Source: Acidimicrobiales bacterium (lineage in GTDB: Bacteria; Actinomycetota; Acidimicrobiia; Acidimicrobiales; SZUA-35). From it: a stretch of DNA of 64,000 bases. Under the pieces are notes generated by a model. The model was given only the letters and a program-made list of their open reading frames with translations. It searched no databases and was not told where the DNA came from. The DNA lies in NCBI GenBank assembly GCA_028285495.1, contig JANQPB010000036.1:62001-126000 (forward strand), in the 5' to 3' direction. Position 1 is the first letter of the stretch; the number at the start of each line of letters is the position of its first letter. The translations under genes were made by a program, and so were the position numbers. Positions 16,483 to 24,960 of this stretch are shown here, piece by piece.

Positions 16483-17391
16483 ATGAGCAGGTTCCTGAGT
16501 CGGGCGGGCGAGCGGATCGCCGAGCTGGCCGACCTGTCGGCTGACGAGGGCCGGCTGGCCCGAGGTCGGGCGCTGTACCGGAAGGGCTCCGTCTCCGACC
16601 TCGTCATCGCCGAGGGTTCGATCACCGCTTCGGTGCGAGGCAGCCAGGGCGACCTCTACCAGGCGACGATCAGCACGGCGCCGGCCCCGCCCGGGGTCCG
16701 ACGTCAGGTGCTCGACGGCTCGGACCGCGGTCGCCGAGTCGACGAGCTGATCGACGATGGGATCGATGTCTGTCCCCGCGAAATCGACCTGGCCTTCGGC
16801 TGCGACTGCGCCGACTGGGACGAGCCGTGCAAGCACGTGGTCGCCGCGGTCCTCGCCCTCGCCGATCGAGTCGACCTCGACGAGGCGCCGTTGCTCCGCT
16901 GGCGCGGCCTCGATCCGTCGACGGCCGAGCCAGGAGGGGGGACCGGGGAGTCGGAGACCCCGTCGCGAACCGCGGCGCCGCCGTCGAGGCGGGCGCAACC
17001 GAGATCGACGGCCGGCACCGGGCCGGACGAGGCAGGGCCAGGCCAGACTGGGCCGGGCGAGACTGGGCCGGACGAGACTGCGTCGGACGAGACTGGAGAT
17101 CGAGCCGCCACGCTGTCCCGACTCGAGTCGTTGCTCGGCGACACGGTGCTGCGGGTGCCGGCGGACGGCGACCGCGAGCCGGGGCCGCCACCGGTCTCCC
17201 TCGATCCGGCGCTGGCGGCGTTCCTCGGAGTCGGCCAGGAGCTCGAGCCGGTCGACATCGGCGACCTGGCCGCCGTCGCCCCGCTCTTCACCAGCGTCGA
17301 GTTCGGCCCGCTGGCCGACCTCGGCCCCCAGCTGGCCGCGGCCCTGGCGATGATCGCCGACCGCCTGGCCGACCCAACGCCCGAACGGTAG
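16483..17391 (+). CDS. SWIM zinc-finger protein, partner of the SNF2 helicase
   Basis: The 302-residue protein has an N-terminal module with FLSRAGERIAELADLSADEG and GRALYRKGSVSDLVI, followed by a SWIM zinc finger FGCDCADWDEPCKHVVAAVL (CxC...CxH). SWIM fingers bind nucleic acid or protein and are regularly encoded beside SNF2 proteins in actinomycetes. The second half contains a Gly/Pro/Glu/Thr repeat linker (about residues 180-205) and an alpha-helical tail. It is translated 13 nt after the SNF2 stop, so both are very probably one transcript. Start ATG at 16483 has GCGAGG upstream. Confidence 0.85.
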   Translation: MSRFLSRAGERIAELADLSADEGRLARGRALYRKGSVSDLVIAEGSITASVRGSQGDLYQATISTAPAPPGVRRQVLDGSDRGRRVDELIDDGIDVCPREIDLAFGCDCADWDEPCKHVVAAVLALADRVDLDEAPLLRWRGLDPSTAEPGGGTGESETPSRTAAPPSRRAQPRSTAGTGPDEAGPGQTGPGETGPDETASDETGDRAATLSRLESLLGDTVLRVPADGDREPGPPPVSLDPALAAFLGVGQELEPVDIGDLAAVAPLFTSVEFGPLADLGPQLAAALAMIADRLADPTPER

Positions 17392-17404
17392 CGCCGGTCG
17401 GGCG
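17378..17404 (+). terminator. Hairpin straddling the SWIM gene stop
   Basis: CGCCCGA (17378-17384) pairs perfectly with TCGGGCG (17398-17404), with a short inner CGG/CCG pairing. There is no U-tract. It is a possible transcription end after the SNF2-SWIM pair. Confidence 0.3.
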
Positions 17405-17556
17405 GCGGCGCCGGACCTCGCCGTCCTCGCGGCCTGCCGACGGCTCTGGCGACCGTCCGGACCTGGCCCGAGGCAACGGTGCGCCGGCCGTCGACCGACC
17501 CGATCCCCACGCTCGATCCCGAGTGGGCGGCCCACCGGTGCCATGCTGGTCCGGCC

Positions 17557-18045
17557 ATGGCTGCCGTTCGCTTCATCGTCGACGTCCCGTTCGACGCACC
17601 AGCCCGAACCGTGTGGGACGAGTTGATCGACTGGAAGGGTCACGAGGGCTGGATCCCGGCGACCCGGGTCGAGGTCGACGGCGATGACCCGACCGCCGTC
17701 GGTGCCACCTTCACCGCCTGGACCGGGTTCGGTCCCCTCTCGCTCGAGGACCGGATGCGGATCACCGAGCTCGCCTGGGACGACACCTCCGGTTCCGGTC
17801 GGTGCGAGGTCGAGAAGCTCGGCCCGATCCTGACCGGCCGCGCCGGCTTCGAGGTCCGCCCGTCGCCATCGGGTCACGGCTCCGAGGTCGAGTGGCTGGA
17901 AGACGTCCGGGTCCGCTGGCTGCCCTCGTTCCTCGCCCCGGTCGTCGAGCGCCTCGGGGCCATCGGGTTCAGGCGGGGCATGCGGGGGTTGGCCGAGAAG
18001 CTCGCCGGCACCGCCACGGCCGCCGCCCCGACCGACGAGGGGTAG
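17557..18045 (+). CDS. SRPBCC (START-like) family protein
   Basis: The 162-residue protein begins MAAVRFIVDVPFDAPARTVW and has the SRPBCC pattern of a first strand, the two short helices DELIDWKGHEGWIPA, and successive strands (TFTAWTGFGPLSLEDRMRIT, GSEVEWLEDVRVRWLPSFLA) ending in the long C-terminal helix RLGAIGFRRGMRGLAEKLAG. The fold makes a hydrophobic pocket for small ligands; the ligand cannot be inferred. The open frame extends upstream, but the chosen ATG starts the first strand. There is no good ribosome site; CATGCT 9 nt upstream could be a -10 box of a near-leaderless mRNA. It converges with the TauD gene with 6 nt between the stops. Confidence 0.7.
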   Translation: MAAVRFIVDVPFDAPARTVWDELIDWKGHEGWIPATRVEVDGDDPTAVGATFTAWTGFGPLSLEDRMRITELAWDDTSGSGRCEVEKLGPILTGRAGFEVRPSPSGHGSEVEWLEDVRVRWLPSFLAPVVERLGAIGFRRGMRGLAEKLAGTATAAAPTDEG

Positions 18046-18051
18046 CCCGGC

Positions 18052-18939
18052 TCACGAGTCGCCGGTCGGCGCCTCCGTCCCGGCGACGGTGACGCGGCGC
18101 ATGACCCGCCTCGTGCCGGCGATGTCGTAGGGCCGCAGGCGGTGCAGCGTCGAGCGGTTGTCCCACACGACCAGATCGTCGGCCCGCCATCGGTGCCGGT
18201 ACACGAACCGCTCCCCGGTCGCGTGGGCCAGGATCTGGTCGATCAGTTCTCGGCCGGCCTCGTCGCCGACCCCCTCGACCCCGGCGACGTGACCGCCCAT
18301 GTACAGCGACCGCCGACCATCCGGATGGCAGCGGACCAGCGGGTGGGCCACCGGCGGGTACCGGGCGAGCTCCTCCTCGCTCATCGGCTCCAGTTCGCCC
18401 GGGTTGTTGGCCCGGCTGTAGGCGTAGCTGTGGACCAGGCGGACCCCGGCCACCGCATCGCGCAGGCCGGGGGGCAACTCCTCGAAGGCCCGGTACATGT
18501 CGGCGAACTCGGTCTCGCCCCCTCGCTCGGGCACCTCGACCGCATACAACATCGTGCAGAGGCTCGGCACCGCCCGGAACGAGCTGTCGGTGTGCCACCG
18601 CTCGGTCCCCCGCAGGAACACGGCCTGGGGCTCGTCCCGCTCGACGACGTCGCCGTCCGGCCGCACGTTGGTCAGGTCGAAGATCTCGGGATGGTCGGGG
18701 TGTCGCTTCTCGGGCTCGGGCAGGATCTCCAGCTCGCCGAACGCCCGACCGAGCCCGACCAGCTGCGCCGGCGAGATCGGTTCGCCGCGGAACACCAGCA
18801 CGCCGTGGTCGACCAGGCCATGGCCGAGGGCGGCCACCACCCCGTCGTCGAGCCCCGTCCCGGCCGCCACCGCCCCGATTTCGAGGCCGACCACCTGCGC
18901 TCCGAGCGGCGCGTCGAGCGGTTCGAATCGGATGTCCAC
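18052..18939 (-). CDS. TauD/TfdA-family Fe(II)/2-oxoglutarate dioxygenase
   Basis: The 295-residue protein has the facial triad H116-x-D118 in ERWHTDSSFRAVP and the distal His (H266) in VVWDNRSTLHRL. The 2-oxoglutarate-binding Arg lies in RRVMRR near 277-282. The family couples 2-oxoglutarate decarboxylation to hydroxylation of substrates such as taurine, alkyl sulfates or phenoxyacetates. ATG at 18939 lies 4 nt after the PhyH-family stop. The aldolase, PhyH and TauD genes therefore form an operon on the minus strand, which hints at two successive hydroxylations and a C-C cleavage of one substrate. The substrate is unknown. Confidence 0.92.
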   Translation of the reverse strand: MDIRFEPLDAPLGAQVVGLEIGAVAAGTGLDDGVVAALGHGLVDHGVLVFRGEPISPAQLVGLGRAFGELEILPEPEKRHPDHPEIFDLTNVRPDGDVVERDEPQAVFLRGTERWHTDSSFRAVPSLCTMLYAVEVPERGGETEFADMYRAFEELPPGLRDAVAGVRLVHSYAYSRANNPGELEPMSEEELARYPPVAHPLVRCHPDGRRSLYMGGHVAGVEGVGDEAGRELIDQILAHATGERFVYRHRWRADDLVVWDNRSTLHRLRPYDIAGTRRVMRRVTVAGTEAPTGDS

Positions 18940-18943
18940 GAGC

Positions 18944-19744
18944 TCAGCCGGCCACGAACCGGCGGACGCAGTCGGGGCCGTCGGCCTCGATCGGCGAGAA
19001 GTCCCTGGCCGCGTAGTACTCGGGCCTGGCGTAGGTCTCGCCCCGGTTGTCGACCGGGCACACGTTGACGTAGAGCAGCAGGCGGCGAAGCGGGCTGATG
19101 TTGACCGACGACCCGTGCACCACCGTCATGTCCATGAACAGCACCGACCCGGCCGACGCCGTGATCGTGTCCAGCCCGTACCGGTCGACCAGCGCCGCCA
19201 TCGTCTCGTCAGTGATGTCGTAGCGGTACCGGGCCACCGCCTCGTGGTCTGGCACCGACGGGTCGACCCTGGCCGTCGACACCAACCCCTCCCGATGGGA
19301 CCCGGGCACGGCCAGCAACGGCGCGTTCACGTTGGTCACGTCGTCGAGGAACACGGCGATCATGATCCCCCGGGGCTCGGGCACCCCGTCGACCCGGTGG
19401 TAGGTGCCGAAGTCCTGGTGCCAGGCCACGATCGACCCGTTCGTCTGCTTCATGTTGATCCGCGACTGGTGCACGAACACGTCTGCGCCGAGCAGCTGCG
19501 TGCTCGGGCCGACCAGGGCCGGGTGCCGGGCCACCGCAGCGAGCCGCTCGTCGAACAGGTGCATCCCCCAGCACACGTGGGGCGAGCCGTCGGCCTCCCG
19601 ACCGACCTCGGGTCCCGGCCGATCCATCACCTCGATGGCGGCCTCGGCCAGCACGTCGACCTCGGCCCGATCGAACACGCCGTCGACCACGATCCAGCCC
19701 CGATCCCGGAACTCGCGCTCCTGCTCCGTGGTCAGCTCCATCAA
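18944..19744 (-). CDS. Phytanoyl-CoA dioxygenase (PhyH) family protein
   Basis: The 266-residue protein carries the PhyH signature VAWHQDFGTYHRVDG (H109, D111). GSHREGLV follows, with the distal His in MDMTVVHGSS (H210) and the 2-oxoglutarate-binding Arg in SPLRRLLLYVN. PhyH enzymes are non-haem Fe(II)/2-oxoglutarate hydroxylases acting on acyl-CoAs and many small metabolites; substrate cannot be assigned. The start ATG at 19744 overlaps the stop of the aldolase gene by 4 nt (ATGA), showing translational coupling. A second ATG follows immediately. Confidence 0.9.
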   Translation of the reverse strand: MMELTTEQEREFRDRGWIVVDGVFDRAEVDVLAEAAIEVMDRPGPEVGREADGSPHVCWGMHLFDERLAAVARHPALVGPSTQLLGADVFVHQSRINMKQTNGSIVAWHQDFGTYHRVDGVPEPRGIMIAVFLDDVTNVNAPLLAVPGSHREGLVSTARVDPSVPDHEAVARYRYDITDETMAALVDRYGLDTITASAGSVLFMDMTVVHGSSVNISPLRRLLLYVNVCPVDNRGETYARPEYYAARDFSPIEADGPDCVRRFVAG

Positions 19745-20568
19745 CTCCCCCTCGCTCGGTCGCCGGCCCGATCACCGCCACCACCGCCGGCGCCATCGCC
19801 GCCACCCCGGATCTGCTCGATGCCGGCGGCCAGGGCCGACCGGAACAGGCCGATGTCGTAGCTCACGCTGACCATCCGGAACCCCCGCCGCACCCAGTCG
19901 CGACCGGTGGCCACATCGCCGGCCAGGCACGCCGCCGCCTTCCCGTGGCGCTCGCAGGCGTCGAGGATGGCGTCGATCCCGGCCTGCATCGACGGGTGGC
20001 CGGTCTGGCCGGGCACCTCCAACGACAGCGACAGGTCGCCGTGCCCGAGATGGGCGACGTCGACCCCGGGGACCGCCATGATCTCCTCGACGTTGGCCAG
20101 ACCGCGCTCGCTCTCGATCAACACGCACACCATCGTGCGATCATGGGCCCCGGCGATGACGTCGGGCACGGCGTCGTCGCCGTAGTCGTCGTGGGCGCCG
20201 CCGAACATCGCCCCCCGCCGGCCCTCGGGCGGGTACCGGGTCCAGCGGACGAGCTCCTCGGCCTGCTCAGCCGTCTCGCACATCTGGAACAGCAGCCCCA
20301 TCGCCCCGAGGTCGAGCAACCGGGCGGCGTACTGATAGGTGGTGTCGGGCGGGCGGACCAGCGGCACGAGGTCGAGCCCGCGGCACAGCGCCAACTGGGT
20401 CTTGATCTCCGACAGGGTGAAGCCGCTGTGCTCCATGTCGTAGAACACGAAGTCGGCCCCCGCCTGCTCCAGGATCTGGGGCAGGCCGGCGCCGAGCAGC
20501 TCGAACACCATCGTGCCGTAGAGGGTCTCGCCGGCGGACAGCCGCTCCTTGACCGGGTTGGGGCGCAC
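19741..20568 (-). CDS. HpcH/HpaI-family aldolase
   Basis: The 275-residue protein carries FVFYDMEHSGFTLSEI (D44, E46, H47), VLIESERGLANVEEI (metal-binding Glu) and VDVAHLGHGDLSLSL, all features of the HpcH/HpaI class II aldolase/citrate lyase fold. That fold cleaves 4-hydroxy-2-oxo acids into pyruvate and an aldehyde. The C-terminal 25 residues are a Gly/Arg-rich tail beyond the family core. It is the first gene of an operon with the PhyH and TauD dioxygenases, so its substrate may be a hydroxylated oxo-acid. ATG at 20568 has GCCC-rich sequence upstream and no clear ribosome site. Confidence 0.9.
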   Translation of the reverse strand: MRPNPVKERLSAGETLYGTMVFELLGAGLPQILEQAGADFVFYDMEHSGFTLSEIKTQLALCRGLDLVPLVRPPDTTYQYAARLLDLGAMGLLFQMCETAEQAEELVRWTRYPPEGRRGAMFGGAHDDYGDDAVPDVIAGAHDRTMVCVLIESERGLANVEEIMAVPGVDVAHLGHGDLSLSLEVPGQTGHPSMQAGIDAILDACERHGKAAACLAGDVATGRDWVRRGFRMVSVSYDIGLFRSALAAGIEQIRGGGDGAGGGGGDRAGDRARGS

Positions 20569-20595
20569 CAGGGCAGTGTCGCAGAGTCGGTGCGG

Positions 20596-22251
20596 CTACG
20601 AGAAGGTGAGCCCTCGGTAGTCGTCGTCGGCCACGTCGGCCAGGATCGACGCGTACTTGGGGCCGCCGCCGTTGTAGATGTTGTACCGCATCTTGCCGTA
20701 CTCGTGGCCGTCGAGGTTGCCGTTGTAGCCGGTGATCCAGCTCTTGGCCTTCCGCAGCAGGAACGGCTCGTACATGGCGGCGACGTGGTCGTACCACTCC
20801 CGCTCGGCCTCGGCCGTCGGCTCGAACCGGGTGTGGCCCCGCTCCCAGCAGTACTGGAGCAGGGGGGTGGCCCAGTCGACGGCGGTCTCGCAGGCCCGGG
20901 GGAAGTTGGTCGCTGCGATCTGGGGGCCGGCGAGCATCAGCAGGTTCGGGAAGCCGTGCACGGTCATCCCGAGGTAGGTGACCGGCCCGTCGACCCACTT
21001 GGTCCGCAGCTTCTGGCCCCCGGTGCCCTGGATGTCGATTCGATCGAAGGCGCCGGTGAACGCGTCGAAGCCGGTGGCGTAGACGATGAGGTCGAACGTC
21101 CGCTCGGTGCCGTCCGCGGTCAGCACGCCGGCCGGGGTGATCCGCTCGATCGGGGTCTCGGCCGCATCGACCAGCAGCACGTTGTCACGGTTGTAGGTCT
21201 CGAAGTAGCCGGTCTCCAGCGGCACCCGCTGGATACCGAACCCGTGGTCGGTCGGGATCAGCTTCTCGGCCAGTTCCGGGTCGTCGACCCGCTGGCGGAT
21301 GCGGTCGGCGATGTAGTCGGAGAACTCGGCGTTGGCGTCGTCGTCCATGAAGATCTCGACGAAGTTCTGCAGCCAGATCCCGAAGCCGGGCCCGTCGTAC
21401 AGCCGGTCCCACAGCTCGAGGCGCTCCTCGCGGGGCACGTTGTCCCAGCCCCGCCGATCGGGCTCGTGCTCGAAGCCGCCGGGGCTGCGGGCGCACCGCT
21501 CGAAGATGTCGTCGTAGCGCTGGCGGATCTCGGCCATCTCCTCGTCGGAGATCGGGCGGTTGTTGAGCGGCGCCGCCCAGTTGGGTCGGCGCTGGAAGAC
21601 CGTGAGCTGCGCCGCCTCCTTGGCCACCTCGGGGATGAGCTGGATGGCAGTGGCCCCGGTGCCGATGACGGCGACCCGCTTGCCGCCGAGGTCGGGCGGA
21701 TCGTGGGGCCACTCGGCCGGGTGGAACGACGGACCATCGAAGGTGTCCATTCCGTCGATCTGGGGCAGGGTCGGGATCGACAGGACGCCGATGGCGGTGA
21801 TGACGTGGTGGCAGGTGAGGGTCCGGCCATCGGCCAGGTCGAGCGCCCAGGTGTCGGTCGCCTCGTCGAACGTCATCGCCTCGACGGTGCAGCCGAACTG
21901 CATGTACCGACGGAGGTCGAACTTGTCGGCCACGTAGTTGAGGTACTTCAGGGTCTCGGGCTGGGGTGAGAACATCTCGGTCCAGTGCCACTCGTCGAGC
22001 AGTTCCTGGCTGAACGAGTAGCCGTAGGTGAAGCTCTCCGAGTCGAAGCGGGCGCCCGGGTAGCGGTTCTGGTACCAGGTGCCGCCGAGGTCGGCGTCCC
22101 GCTCGAGGACCGTGGCCGCCACACCGAGGTCGGTCAGCCGCTTGATCTGGTAGATCCCGGCGACGCCGGCGCCGATCACGATGACCTCGTAGTCGGGTTC
22201 GGGACGCGGCCCCGCCGGCGCATCGGTCGGCGCAGTGGCCTGGTCGGTCAT
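20596..22251 (-). CDS. Baeyer-Villiger-type flavin monooxygenase
   Basis: The 551-residue protein has an N-terminal FAD Rossmann motif VIVIGAGVAGIY (G27-G32), GGTWYQNRYPGARFD, the BVMO fingerprint FDGPSFHPAEWP (171-182), a second nucleotide motif VAVIGTGATAIQ (NADPH, about 194-204), and the C-terminal ATGFDAFTGAFDRIDI block. These enzymes insert oxygen next to ketones, giving esters or lactones, in cyclic ketone, steroid and terpenoid breakdown. ATG at 22251 follows AAGGGG. It is the same strand as the acyl-CoA synthetase upstream and the aldolase operon downstream. A second BVMO-type gene lies at 28834-30690. Confidence 0.92.
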   Translation of the reverse strand: MTDQATAPTDAPAGPRPEPDYEVIVIGAGVAGIYQIKRLTDLGVAATVLERDADLGGTWYQNRYPGARFDSESFTYGYSFSQELLDEWHWTEMFSPQPETLKYLNYVADKFDLRRYMQFGCTVEAMTFDEATDTWALDLADGRTLTCHHVITAIGVLSIPTLPQIDGMDTFDGPSFHPAEWPHDPPDLGGKRVAVIGTGATAIQLIPEVAKEAAQLTVFQRRPNWAAPLNNRPISDEEMAEIRQRYDDIFERCARSPGGFEHEPDRRGWDNVPREERLELWDRLYDGPGFGIWLQNFVEIFMDDDANAEFSDYIADRIRQRVDDPELAEKLIPTDHGFGIQRVPLETGYFETYNRDNVLLVDAAETPIERITPAGVLTADGTERTFDLIVYATGFDAFTGAFDRIDIQGTGGQKLRTKWVDGPVTYLGMTVHGFPNLLMLAGPQIAATNFPRACETAVDWATPLLQYCWERGHTRFEPTAEAEREWYDHVAAMYEPFLLRKAKSWITGYNGNLDGHEYGKMRYNIYNGGGPKYASILADVADDDYRGLTFS

Positions 22252-22339
22252 CGGGCACCCCTTCCCGCCGACCCGTCGACGGCCGACGTCGGACCCATCG
22301 TAGGGATCGGCCCCGACACCGGACCAGACGACCGGCGAC

Positions 22340-24130
22340 TCACTCGTCGTAGATGGCCCGGATGGTCTGCTCGTGGTTCTCGGCCACGACGGCCCGGCGG
22401 ACCTTGAGGGTCGGCGTGATCTCCTCCCGCTCGAGCGAGAAGTCCTCACCCAGGATCACGAACTCGCGGATCGATTCGGCCCGCGACACCGACTCGTTGG
22501 CATGGTCGACGGCCTGCTGGATCTCCGCCCGGAGCCGGTCGCCGGGAGCCAGGTCGGCCACGGTGGCGCCGGTGAGGTCGTTGTCGTCGAGCCACTCGGC
22601 GAACGCGTCCTCGTCGATCGTGACCAGGGCGGCGACGAAGCGCTCGGCGTCACCGACGACCATCGCCTGGCTGACGAGGCTGAACGAGCGCATCCGGTCC
22701 TCGAGGGGGGCCGGGGCCACGTTCTTGCCGGCCGAGGTGACGATCAGGTCCTTCTTGCGACCGGTGATGTGGAGGAACCCGTCGCCGTCGATCTCGCCGA
22801 CGTCGCCGGTCTGGAACCAGCCCTCGTCGTCGAACACCTCGGCGGTGGCGTCGTCGTTGCGCCAGTACCCCTGGAACACCTGCGGACCCTTGACCAGTAC
22901 CTCACCGTCGTCGGCGATCCGGATGGAGGTGTCGGCGACGGCCCGACCGACGGATCCGGGCCGCCAGGCGTCGGTGCGGTTCAGCGTGACCAGCGGGCTG
23001 GTCTCGGTCAGGCCGTAGCCCTCGTAGATCCGCACGCCGACCCCGTCGAAGAACGAGGTCAACCGCTCGCCCAGCGGTCCGCCACCGCTGAAGGCCATGC
23101 GTAGCTCACCGCCGAACGCAGCGGCCAGCTTCCGGTAGACGAGCCGGTCGAACAGCCAGTGCTCGGCCCTGGTCAGCGGGTCGACCCGACCATCGGCCCG
23201 CTGCCGGGACCAGCGGACGGCGGTGGCCGCCGCCCGCTCGAAGATCCGACCCTTGCCGTCGGCCTCGGCCGTGTGCTGGGCCCGGCTGAAGACCTTCTCG
23301 AAGATCCGGGGCACGGCGGCGATCAGCGTCGGCCGCACGGCCGCGAACTCATCGGGCAGCCGCTCGATCGAGGTGCCGAACGCGAGCTTGACCCCGGTGG
23401 CGAGGCAGAACAGCGCCGTTGTCTTGGTCAGGACGTGGGCCAGGGGCAGGAACAGCAGCGCCACGTCGGAGGCATCGACGGTCCCGGCGAGGGCGTCGGC
23501 GGTCTGCTCGACGTTGACCCCGAGGTTGCCGTGGGTCAGGACGCAGCCCTTCGGTCGCCCGGTTGTGCCCGACGTGTAGATGACGGTGGCGATGTCGTCG
23601 CCGCCGATGGCGTCGAGGCGCTCGTCCAGCCGGCCGGCCGCCACCCCCTGGCCTCGCTCGACCAGCTCGGTCGTGGCGCCGTCGTCGATGACCAGCATCT
23701 CCCGGCACCCGTGCTCGGCGTCGATCGAGCGGGCCGCGGCCAGCATCTCCTCGGTCTCGAGCACCGCAAGCACGGCCTGGCTGTCGGTCAGGATCCAGCC
23801 GATCTGATCGGCCGACGAGGTCTCGTAGATCGGCACCGTGACGGCGCCGACGGCGTTGATGGCGAGATCGAGCTCCACCCATTCCGCCCTGGTGGCCGAC
23901 ATCAGCGCCACCCGGTCGCCCGGCTCGACACCGGTTGCGATGAGGCCGAGCGCCAACCGCTCGACCCGACCCCAGACCGCCGACGCCGACTGGTCGACGA
24001 AGCGATCCCCGACCCGGACCGAGAAGAGCGGACGGTCGGGGTGCTCGACGGCGTTCGCCTTCACCGCGGCCAGGACGGTCGTGCCGGTCGACCGGGCGGC
24101 CAGGGCCGGCCCGCTGACGTCGGTGATCAT
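22340..24130 (-). CDS. AMP-dependent long-chain fatty-acid-CoA ligase (FadD15-like)
   Basis: The 596-residue protein has the AMP-binding P-loop VIYTSGTTGRPKG (about 183-195). The adenylate motif YEGYGLTETSP, GWFQTGDVGEIDGDGFLHIT and the hinge/catalytic lysine region GRKKDLIVTSAGKNVAP follow. The layout matches bacterial long-chain acyl-CoA synthetases of the FadD15 type. It activates a carboxylate as acyl-AMP, then acyl-CoA, in the cytoplasm. ATG at 24130 is preceded by GGGAGGAG. It lies upstream of the BVMO on the same strand, so an acid released by an esterase or aldolase step could be activated here; that link is inference. Confidence 0.93.
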   Translation of the reverse strand: MITDVSGPALAARSTGTTVLAAVKANAVEHPDRPLFSVRVGDRFVDQSASAVWGRVERLALGLIATGVEPGDRVALMSATRAEWVELDLAINAVGAVTVPIYETSSADQIGWILTDSQAVLAVLETEEMLAAARSIDAEHGCREMLVIDDGATTELVERGQGVAAGRLDERLDAIGGDDIATVIYTSGTTGRPKGCVLTHGNLGVNVEQTADALAGTVDASDVALLFLPLAHVLTKTTALFCLATGVKLAFGTSIERLPDEFAAVRPTLIAAVPRIFEKVFSRAQHTAEADGKGRIFERAAATAVRWSRQRADGRVDPLTRAEHWLFDRLVYRKLAAAFGGELRMAFSGGGPLGERLTSFFDGVGVRIYEGYGLTETSPLVTLNRTDAWRPGSVGRAVADTSIRIADDGEVLVKGPQVFQGYWRNDDATAEVFDDEGWFQTGDVGEIDGDGFLHITGRKKDLIVTSAGKNVAPAPLEDRMRSFSLVSQAMVVGDAERFVAALVTIDEDAFAEWLDDNDLTGATVADLAPGDRLRAEIQQAVDHANESVSRAESIREFVILGEDFSLEREEITPTLKVRRAVVAENHEQTIRAIYDE

Positions 24131-24298
24131 GGATTGCTCCTCCCGAGTGGCCCCTGCCGGTCGTGTCCGGTCGGGCCGATGGTCGTGTCATCGCCGTCGG
24201 GCGCCACACGGCGACCCGGCGACGCCGAGTGCCACCATCGTCGCCCGATCGGCCCCGGACCACCAGTGCCCAAAGACCTCTCTCGCCCGAGGCCGCAC

Positions 24299-24314
24299 TA
24301 GCGTTCGGGGGGTG
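24299..24314 (+). promoter_or_regulatory. Leaderless-type -10 box of the GNAT gene
   Basis: TAGCGT (24299-24304) lies 7 nt before GTG at 24312, with no ribosome site between. This defines the start of the acetyltransferase. Confidence 0.5.
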
Positions 24315-24926
24315 GAGGCCCGAGACGCCCCGGCCGAGCCGGACCTGCCCGGCCCGAGGCGGGCGACGACCCGCGATGGGCTGGCGCTGCTGATCCGCGC
24401 CCTGGTCCCCGACGACCGGGCGGAGCTGGCCAGGGGCTACGAGCAACTGTCGGAGGAGAGCAAGCGGAAGCGGTTCTTCTCACCACCGCCCCGGCTCTCG
24501 CCGGCGCTGCTCGACTACCTGACCGACATCGACTTCGACCATCGCTTCGCCCTGGTGGCCCAGGTCGGCGACGCCCCCGGCGGCCGTGGGGTCGGGGTGG
24601 CCCGGTGGGTCCGTGACCGGAACGACCCGACGAAGGCCGAGGCCGCGGTCACCGTGGCCGACGAGTGGCAGGGCCGTGGCATCGGCACCGTGCTGCTGCT
24701 CACCCTGGTCGAGGCCGCGGCCGAGCGGGGCATCACCGCCTTCGTCGCCGACGTGCTCTGGGAGAACCGAGCCCTGCTCGACGCCCTGCGGGACGCGGGC
24801 GCCACCGTCGGGCCGCTGGAGCCCGGCGTCGCCCGGGTCGAGTTCGAGGTGCCACCCGCCGGCGCCGACCTGACCGGCACGGCGATGTATCAGCTGCTGG
24901 TGGCGTCGGCCGCTGCGTCCTCCTGA
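24312..24926 (+). CDS. GNAT-family N-acetyltransferase
   Basis: The 204-residue protein has an N-terminal strand-helix unit (ALLIRALVPDDRAELARGYE), a central FALVAQVGD strand, VARWVRDRNDPTKAEAAVTV, and the acetyl-CoA loop VADEWQGRGIGTVLLLTLVE (Q/RxxGxG/A motif), then AERGITAFVADVLWENRALL. The arrangement resembles the GNAT domain found in protein-lysine acetyltransferases of the PatA type, but no cyclic-nucleotide domain is attached. GTG at 24312 is chosen because a -10 box lies 7 nt upstream. It faces away from the ligase gene and converges with the CoA-transferase gene. The substrate is unknown. Confidence 0.85.
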   Translation: MEARDAPAEPDLPGPRRATTRDGLALLIRALVPDDRAELARGYEQLSEESKRKRFFSPPPRLSPALLDYLTDIDFDHRFALVAQVGDAPGGRGVGVARWVRDRNDPTKAEAAVTVADEWQGRGIGTVLLLTLVEAAAERGITAFVADVLWENRALLDALRDAGATVGPLEPGVARVEFEVPPAGADLTGTAMYQLLVASAAASS

Positions 24927-24938
24927 CCGGGGCCCCGG
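24927..24938. terminator. Palindrome between convergent genes
   Basis: CCGGGGCCCCGG starts directly after the GNAT stop and lies 22 nt before the CoA-transferase stop. It could form a short hairpin from either direction, but no U-tract is present. Confidence 0.25.
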
Positions 24939-24960
24939 ACCGCGCCGGTGGGACCGGAGG

